From assembly GCF_900116555.1 (NCBI RefSeq), contig NZ_FPAT01000001.1, positions 124,001 to 188,000 of the forward strand: a stretch of DNA of 64,000 bases. Direction: 5' to 3'. This stretch comes from Actinopolyspora lacussalsi subsp. righensis. GTDB lineage: Bacteria; Actinomycetota; Actinomycetes; Mycobacteriales; Pseudonocardiaceae. The notes under the pieces are model-generated. The model was not told where the DNA came from and did no database searches. It saw only the letters and a list, made by a program, of their open reading frames with translations. Below are positions 59,164 to 64,000 of the stretch, piece by piece (position 1 is the first letter of the stretch; each line of letters begins with the position of its first letter). The translations under genes were made by a program, and so were the position numbers.

Positions 59164-60360
59164 TCAGCCGTACATCTCGGAAAGTCGTTCCACCACAGCG
59201 GCGGAATCCGGCGCCGCGGCCATTTCGGCCGCCAGGTAACGCGCCGCCCGCACCGTGGCCGAATCGCCGAGCAACTCCTCCACCGCCGTGACAACCGTCT
59301 GCCCATGGTTGTCCTCGGGCATTATGCTGCGGCCCGCCCCAGCGGTTACTACGCTCGCGGCGTTGTCGAACTGATCAGCACCCTGCGGCAGCAGCAACTG
59401 CGGAACCGCGGCGGCGAACGCGGTCAGCGTGGTGCCCGCGCCACCGTGATGCACCGCCAGATCCAGCCAAGGAATCAGATGGGCCTGCGGGAACCAGGAC
59501 CCGACCGTGACGTTGTCCGGCAGACCTTGGAGCGTCTCGGTACGCACCCTGGGACCTGTCGAGACGAGCAGGTCCACGTCGAACTCGGCGATCGCTCGCG
59601 CGGTCGTACACAACACGTCGGCGCTGCCGAAAGCGGTTCCCAGTGTCAGATAGACGAGCGGACGATCACGCGGTCGTGCGGTTACCGCTTCGGGTAGTTC
59701 ACCGGATTCGGCGAAGGGGCTCGCTCGTATACCGATCCGCTGGGGAAGCGCGAGCACCGCCGGATCCTGCAGGGACGGTGGGAAGACGTCCAGATAAGTG
59801 TTCCCGAGGGTCCCGAGGTCGTCGGCGGGAGCGGAAACCCCCAGTTCATCGGCCAGCTCCAGCAACGGAGCCCCGAACGTGGCCGTGAAGCCCCCCGCGA
59901 GTTCCCTACCGAATCCGTGGCAAACAGCCGGTACCCCCTCGAGCTCCGCGGCCAGCGCGGCCCCCGGGTTACCGGTTTCGTAAACGACGAGGTCGAATCG
60001 ACGGGAGCGCAGCAGAGTACGGATGTCCGAGACGAAACGACGCGGCAGCACACTGCCGAACAGCTGCCCCACGACCCGGTCACGTTGCTGTGCCGGGAGA
60101 CCACCGGGGATGGCTGAGTCGCCGAGGATGGCTGGGTCATCGGCCTCGAGACGGTCGTCACGGCTCACGACCGCCTCGAGAGCGTCGAAGACGGGTAAAC
60201 CGGCCTCGACGAACTCGGCACCCGCCGCGTGAACGGCTGCTCGTAGCTCGACGCCGGTGGCCACGACCACTTCGTGTTCTGCCTCGCGTGCCGCCGCGGC
60301 GAGAGGCAACAGCGGAAAACAATGCCCATGCGCCGCTATGGCGGAAAACAGGATGCGCAC
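59164..60360 (-). CDS. GT1 UDP-glycosyltransferase (macrolide-glycosyltransferase-like)
   Basis: A 398-residue GT-B enzyme of the antibiotic glycosyltransferase group. RILFSAIAAHGHCFPLLPLA opens the acceptor domain; GNPGAALAAELEGVPAVCHG is typical of natural-product enzymes. The donor domain contains VYLTLGTAFG, GSWFPQAHLIPW and the UDP-binding HHGGAGTTL, then PQGADQFDNA. It could glycosylate a macrolide, as Mgt enzymes do for resistance, or decorate an endogenous metabolite. The GTG at 60360 is where the conserved Rossmann start begins; no strong ribosome-binding site is seen and the frame stays open to 60801. Confidence 0.78.
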   Translation of the reverse strand: MRILFSAIAAHGHCFPLLPLAAAAREAEHEVVVATGVELRAAVHAAGAEFVEAGLPVFDALEAVVSRDDRLEADDPAILGDSAIPGGLPAQQRDRVVGQLFGSVLPRRFVSDIRTLLRSRRFDLVVYETGNPGAALAAELEGVPAVCHGFGRELAGGFTATFGAPLLELADELGVSAPADDLGTLGNTYLDVFPPSLQDPAVLALPQRIGIRASPFAESGELPEAVTARPRDRPLVYLTLGTAFGSADVLCTTARAIAEFDVDLLVSTGPRVRTETLQGLPDNVTVGSWFPQAHLIPWLDLAVHHGGAGTTLTAFAAAVPQLLLPQGADQFDNAASVVTAGAGRSIMPEDNHGQTVVTAVEELLGDSATVRAARYLAAEMAAAPDSAAVVERLSEMYG

Positions 60361-60551
60361 GCTGCCAAAACTAGTAGCCGAAGAACGATGTTGCCATCTT
60401 TTCACACGAGAATGGACTTTTCGAGTGGAGAACCAACACTCGAATGCGGGCCCGCGAGGCATGGCAGAACCACCAGAAACGTGTTGCCCCGCGGATTCCG
60501 CGTCAGCACGACCGTGCGGCCCACCCGAGTCGATCGAAGCGCCGGATCGGG

Positions 60552-60581
60552 TTGTCCGCACGGCGGGCAACGACGTAGAAT
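60552..60581 (+). promoter_or_regulatory. Candidate promoter of the ABC-F gene
   Basis: TTGTCC (60552-60557) and TAGAAT (60576-60581) are spaced by 18 bp. TAGAAT matches the -10 consensus at 5 of 6 positions. Transcription would begin near 60589, about 200 nt before the ATG. Confidence 0.5.
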
Positions 60582-60615
60582 CTCGCCGGTTCTGCTGCCG
60601 TCGCGGGGAGGGAAA

Positions 60616-60627
60616 GTGCGCCGCTGA
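60616..60627 (+). promoter_or_regulatory. Minute upstream ORF (start-Arg-Arg-stop) in the ABC-F leader
   Basis: GTG CGC CGC TGA follows GGGGAGGG by 3 nt. A start, two Arg codons and a stop behind a strong Shine-Dalgarno resemble minimal stall ORFs, but the spacing is short and no function is shown. A second ORF, encoding MPLWYAVT (60644-60670), follows in the leader. Confidence 0.3.
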
Positions 60628-60791
60628 GGTCTCGAGACATCGCGTGCCCCTCTGGTACGCAGTGACGTGACCTCGGATCGTGTGCCATCCCAAGCCCAGT
60701 TGCGGTCTTCTTTCCGGCCGTCCCGTTGTGTGGTGGCGCGGTGTCTCCAAACGCCGGCTGATCGAGTCGAAAACTCTCTGGAGGCAGAACC

Positions 60792-62411
60792 ATGTCCACA
60801 CGCGACCGGACTCTCGTCGAATGCGCCGCCGTTTCCTTCGAGTGGCCGGACGGCACAGTAGTACTGCACGATCTCGACTGGTCCGTGGCAGCGGGACGAA
60901 CCGGAGTCGTCGGTTCGAACGGAACCGGCAAGTCCACCCTGCTGGAACTGATCACCGGCGGGTTGTCCCCTCGATCTGGGACCGTACGAACGTCCGGTGA
61001 GCTCGGCTATCTGCCGCAACGGCTCACTTTCGACGAAACGGCGCGTGTAGCGGACGCTCTCGGCGTCACCGCCCGCCTGGCGGCACTGCGAGCCATCGAG
61101 GCCGGGGAAGCCCGGGAGGAGCATTTCACCGCGCTCGGCGAGGAGTGGGACATCGAGGAACGCTGTCTGGGGATGCTGGACGGATTCGGTCTCGGGCATC
61201 TCCTACTCGACAGCGTGCTCGGCGAACTGTCCGACGGCGAGCTCGTCCTGCTGCACTTGGCGGCCCTGTTGTTGCGACGGCCGGAAGTACTGCTGCTGGA
61301 CGAACCGACCAACGATCTAGACCGAAAGGCACGGCACCTGCTCTACGAAGCGGTTCGCTCCTACGAGGGTGCGCTGGTCGTGGTCAGTCACGACCGTGAG
61401 TTGCTCGGACTGATGGATCGAATCGTGGAACTGCGTGAGGCGACCGTGCACAGTTACACCGGGAACCTGGCCGACTACGAGGCAGCGGTGGCCGCTGAGC
61501 GGGAAGCGGTCGAACGATCGGTCCGATCGGCCGAGGCCGACGTGAAACGGCAAAAGCGCGAACTGGTCGAGGCACGCGAGAAAGCGGACAAACGACGTTC
61601 GCGGGGTGCACGGATCGCCGCCGAGAACCGCATGCCGCGGATCGTGGCGGGGCAGCGAAAACGGGACGCGCAGGTATCGGCGGGTAGGAATCGTATCCTG
61701 CACGAACAACGGCTCGAACAGGCTCGGCGACAGCTGGCGGATGCTCGGGAACAGGTCCGCGAGGAGGAGAACATTCGGGTGGATCTCCCCGCCACCGCCG
61801 TGCCCAACGGCCGTCGAGTGCTCTCGGTCCGGCAGGCCGAGCTGCGCAACGGGGTCTCGATTCCGGAGCTGGAGCTGTGTGGCCCGGAACGGGTGGCGCT
61901 GACCGGGCCGAACGGCGCGGGCAAATCCACCCTGTTGCACACCGTGGCCGAACTGTTGCCGGTGGAGCACGGTGCTGTCGAGGTCAACGTGCCACTGCGC
62001 TACCTGCCGCAGCGCCACGAGGTACTCGACGAATCGCTTTCGGCAACGGCCAACGTCGCACGGCTGGCTCCCGGAGCGACGGACAACGAGATCCGGGCCC
62101 GGCTGGCACGTTTCCTGTTCAAACAACAGCGCGCGGATCAACCGGTACGCACTCTTTCCGGTGGGGAACGGGTCCGCGCCTCCCTGGCCGCACTGCTGCT
62201 GGCGCAACCGGCTCCGCAACTGCTGTTGCTGGACGAACCGACCAACAACCTCGACATGACCAGCACCCGCGAACTGGCCGAGTCGCTCGCGGGCTATGAG
62301 GGCGCGCTCGTGGTGGCCAGCCACGACTCGGCGTTCCTGCGTGATCTCGGTATCACCAGGTGGTTGCGGTTGGCGGGCGAACTGACGGATACGGAGCCCG
62401 ACCCGCTGTGA
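60792..62411 (+). CDS. ABC-F ribosome-protection ATPase
   Basis: A 539-residue soluble protein with two ABC domains and no membrane segment. Walker A sites are GSNGTGKST (41-49) and GPNGAGKST (about 376-384), and Walker B sites LLLDEPTNDLD and LLLDEPTNNLD. The charged inter-domain linker (about 227-325) is the arm that reaches into the ribosome. The first signature reads LSDGE (146-150) instead of LSGGQ; the second is a normal LSGGERVR. Actinomycete ABC-F proteins of this type displace macrolides, lincosamides or streptogramins. The ATG follows TGGAGG by 7 nt. The long leader suggests antibiotic-controlled expression. Confidence 0.82.
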   Translation: MSTRDRTLVECAAVSFEWPDGTVVLHDLDWSVAAGRTGVVGSNGTGKSTLLELITGGLSPRSGTVRTSGELGYLPQRLTFDETARVADALGVTARLAALRAIEAGEAREEHFTALGEEWDIEERCLGMLDGFGLGHLLLDSVLGELSDGELVLLHLAALLLRRPEVLLLDEPTNDLDRKARHLLYEAVRSYEGALVVVSHDRELLGLMDRIVELREATVHSYTGNLADYEAAVAAEREAVERSVRSAEADVKRQKRELVEAREKADKRRSRGARIAAENRMPRIVAGQRKRDAQVSAGRNRILHEQRLEQARRQLADAREQVREEENIRVDLPATAVPNGRRVLSVRQAELRNGVSIPELELCGPERVALTGPNGAGKSTLLHTVAELLPVEHGAVEVNVPLRYLPQRHEVLDESLSATANVARLAPGATDNEIRARLARFLFKQQRADQPVRTLSGGERVRASLAALLLAQPAPQLLLLDEPTNNLDMTSTRELAESLAGYEGALVVASHDSAFLRDLGITRWLRLAGELTDTEPDPL

Positions 62412-62425
62412 TGCCGAGAGGACCG

Positions 62426-62485
62426 AGTGCGGATCCGGTTCGGGTGGTCAAGGGTTCCTGTCGACTCGCTTCCGGACCGCACTCG
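62426..62485 (+). terminator. Stem-loop after the ABC-F gene
   Basis: GAGTGCGG (62426-62433) pairs with CCGCACTC (62478-62485); inside it TCCGG pairs with CCGGA after a one-base bulge. A second small hairpin, CCCGCC/GGCGGG, follows at 62500-62518. Both lie between convergent genes. Confidence 0.5.
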
Positions 62486-62556
62486 CCCGGCGGAGCCTCC
62501 CGCCCGCCACCGGCGGGAAGGCCCGACCTCGGATGAGCTCCCCGAAGGGGTCCCGC

Positions 62557-63987
62557 TCATTCCGGTGGAATGTTGGAATTCGAGCGGAACAGGTTGTCGG
62601 GATCGTATTCGGTCTTGAGCCGCGTCAACCGACGCAGATTCGTCCCGAACGCGGCCCGGCGCACCGACTCGTCGACCTCCGTGTCACCGCTGAAGTTCAG
62701 ATAGGTTCCCGTCGCCGCGGGTAGCTCGGCCGCTTCGGCAACGGTGTCCCTCACCCATTCGGTAACCCGAGCGCTGTCCGACGGGTCGAACCAGTTCCCG
62801 TCCACGCTGAGCATGTAGTCAGCATGCCGGTCCCCGAAAGCAGTGGCCTCGGCATCGACACGCTTCATGGCACCACCGAGCAGTGGAAGGTGCACCATCG
62901 TCCACGGATGCGGCCGTTGCCGCGAACGACGCAGTACCAGTTCGACGACGTCGTCGGTCAGTTCGTCGAGGTATATCGACTTCCAGTAGCTGAGCAACTC
63001 GCCCTTGGGGAAGAACACGTCGAACGAGGACTGCGCGAGGCGGTACGGTGCGGGGCCGCTGAGATCGGCCACCGGCGTACCGAACCGCGCGATCGGGTCG
63101 AGTACCCGCTGCCCGCTCTCCACATCGCCCGCGTACAACGCCGCGAGGATGAGCACGTCCCTGTCGTGCAGCTCCGGAGGCAACGTCGGGTCGGCGGGCA
63201 TGGTCCAGAACAGCGCTCTCGTCGTCACCTCGTCCGGAACCGTGTCCGCCCAGTCCCGCCATCGCCGGAACAGCGCATCGGCATCGCCCGCGTCGTAGAT
63301 CACGGTGGAGTCCATCACCGTGGGGCCCAACGGGTGAGCGTCGAACTCGAAGGCGGTGACGATCCCGAAATTTCCCCCACCACCGCGCAGTCCCCACATC
63401 AGCTCTGGGTAATGCTCGTCGTCGGCGTGCACCACTCGACCGTCGGCGGTGACGAGCTCGACCGCCCGAAGGTTGTCGCAGGTGAGGCCGTACGCACGGT
63501 GCAGCCAACCGATCCCGCCACCGAGGGTGAGCCCTCCCACCCCGGTGGTGGACACGATTCCGCCGGGCACCGCCAGCCCGAACAGCTGCGATTCCCGGTC
63601 GACGTCGCCCCAGGTCGCACCGCCCTGGGCACGCACCACTCCGCGCCGTGGGTCCACCGACACGGCACGCATCCCGGAGAGATCGATCAGCAGACCTCCC
63701 GCGCAACTGCTGTGACCGGCCACACTGTGCCCACCTCCCCGAACCGCGACCAACAACCGACTCCCGCGGGCCAGCTCCACGGCGTCGACGACGTCGGCCG
63801 TTCCGTGACAGCGCAGCACGAGACCGGGCTCACGACGAAACGCACCGTTCTGCACCACGCAGGCCTGCTCGTACTCACTGTCCAGGGGACCGATCACCGA
63901 GCCACGGAAATCGGCCCGGAAGTCACGCAACGTCTCGTCCGAGAGGATGGTCGGTTCCGGTGTGAGTGTTCGCAGTTGTGTGGACAT
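62557..63987 (-). CDS. FAD-linked oxidase of the berberine-bridge-enzyme (VAO) family
   Basis: A 476-residue flavin oxidoreductase. The PCMH-type FAD domain includes VRGGGHSVAGHS, where His87 should bind FAD covalently; GGLTLGGGIGWLHRAYGL follows. The second covalent Cys of bicovalent relatives is missing, as residues 143-152 read GIVSTTGVGG. The C-terminal berberine-type segment ends NLFRSNSNIPP. Such enzymes oxidise alcohols, sugars or polycyclic intermediates and are frequent in actinomycete secondary metabolism. The ATG follows GGAGAAAATC. It converges with the ABC-F gene and runs nearly to the window edge. The substrate is unknown. Confidence 0.85.
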   Translation of the reverse strand: MSTQLRTLTPEPTILSDETLRDFRADFRGSVIGPLDSEYEQACVVQNGAFRREPGLVLRCHGTADVVDAVELARGSRLLVAVRGGGHSVAGHSSCAGGLLIDLSGMRAVSVDPRRGVVRAQGGATWGDVDRESQLFGLAVPGGIVSTTGVGGLTLGGGIGWLHRAYGLTCDNLRAVELVTADGRVVHADDEHYPELMWGLRGGGGNFGIVTAFEFDAHPLGPTVMDSTVIYDAGDADALFRRWRDWADTVPDEVTTRALFWTMPADPTLPPELHDRDVLILAALYAGDVESGQRVLDPIARFGTPVADLSGPAPYRLAQSSFDVFFPKGELLSYWKSIYLDELTDDVVELVLRRSRQRPHPWTMVHLPLLGGAMKRVDAEATAFGDRHADYMLSVDGNWFDPSDSARVTEWVRDTVAEAAELPAATGTYLNFSGDTEVDESVRRAAFGTNLRRLTRLKTEYDPDNLFRSNSNIPPE

Positions 63988-64000
63988 GATTTTCTCCGAC

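Larger units (their letters stand above)
60361..60791. other. Divergent region with long ABC-F leader
   Basis: The left half is the upstream region of the glycosyltransferase gene, with no site recognised. The right half holds a candidate promoter (60552-60581) and a roughly 200-nt leader of the ABC-F gene with two minute ORFs (60616-60627 and 60644-60670). Confidence 0.5.

Noticed and set aside
1-64000. CRISPR arrays, tRNA or rRNA genes, insertion sequences, attachment sites
   Set aside because: No regularly spaced repeats, cloverleaf-like or rRNA sequence, transposase or integrase ORF was found on either strand by reading.

Overview
The window reads as chromosome from a GC-rich filamentous actinomycete. 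Start codons are often GTG or TTG, Shine-Dalgarno sites are strong, and there is a gamma-butyrolactone (A-factor type) circuit, a CebR cellulose regulon, NnaR, MsiK and Tat or lipoprotein solute-binding proteins. Many proteins are acidic, so a Pseudonocardiales genus such as Actinopolyspora or Saccharopolyspora is plausible, but this is inference. No rRNA, tRNA, CRISPR array, prophage or insertion sequence was seen.

Layout. 1-5.5 kb: a cut-off Bcr/CflA drug exporter, an SDR enzyme, an Erm 23S rRNA methyltransferase behind a candidate leader-peptide attenuator, a GNAT enzyme, a decayed DUF5753/DUF397 regulator locus, and a class F sortase with an Excalibur-domain surface protein. 5.7-16 kb: a mannan module (GH5 mannanase, a second clan-A glycosidase, a LacI regulator, a secreted SGNH esterase, an amidohydrolase, class I aldolase and a mannose-isomerase-like AGE enzyme). 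15.9-26.8 kb: a compact CebR regulon with msiK, bglC and cebGFE on the minus strand, GH6, AA10 LPMO and GH12 enzymes on the plus strand, and cebR itself. CebR-like palindromes lie at most promoters. 27-30 kb: narK and the HemD-like regulator nnaR. 29.9-34.6 kb: a terpenoid locus (terpene cyclase, polyprenyl diphosphate synthase, ABC1/UbiB kinase-like protein and a small helical Ala/Gly-rich protein).

35-55 kb is a 20-kb co-oriented plus-strand island. A ROK repressor precedes a CUT2 sugar ABC transporter, a Gfo/Idh/MocA oxidoreductase, a Tat-exported TIM-barrel protein and a 1447-residue secreted ThuA/PQQ-dehydrogenase/PKD/CBM6/DUF1080 protein. These are followed by an eight-gene operon of the Ebo (metabolite traffic) type whose first seven genes join by stop/start overlaps. 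The operon opens with a myo-inositol-phosphate-synthase-like enzyme where known ebo operons carry the dehydroquinate-synthase-like EboD. I regard this operon as the least described system in the window.

55-64 kb: an A-factor locus (AfsA homologue, MDR reductase and two ArpA/ScbR-type TetR receptors with four ARE-like palindromes), then a macrolide-glycosyltransferase-like enzyme, an ABC-F ribosome-protection ATPase with a long leader holding minute ORFs, and a secondary-metabolism-type flavin oxidoreductase. Erm, the glycosyltransferase and ABC-F together suggest intrinsic resistance to ribosome-targeting antibiotics.
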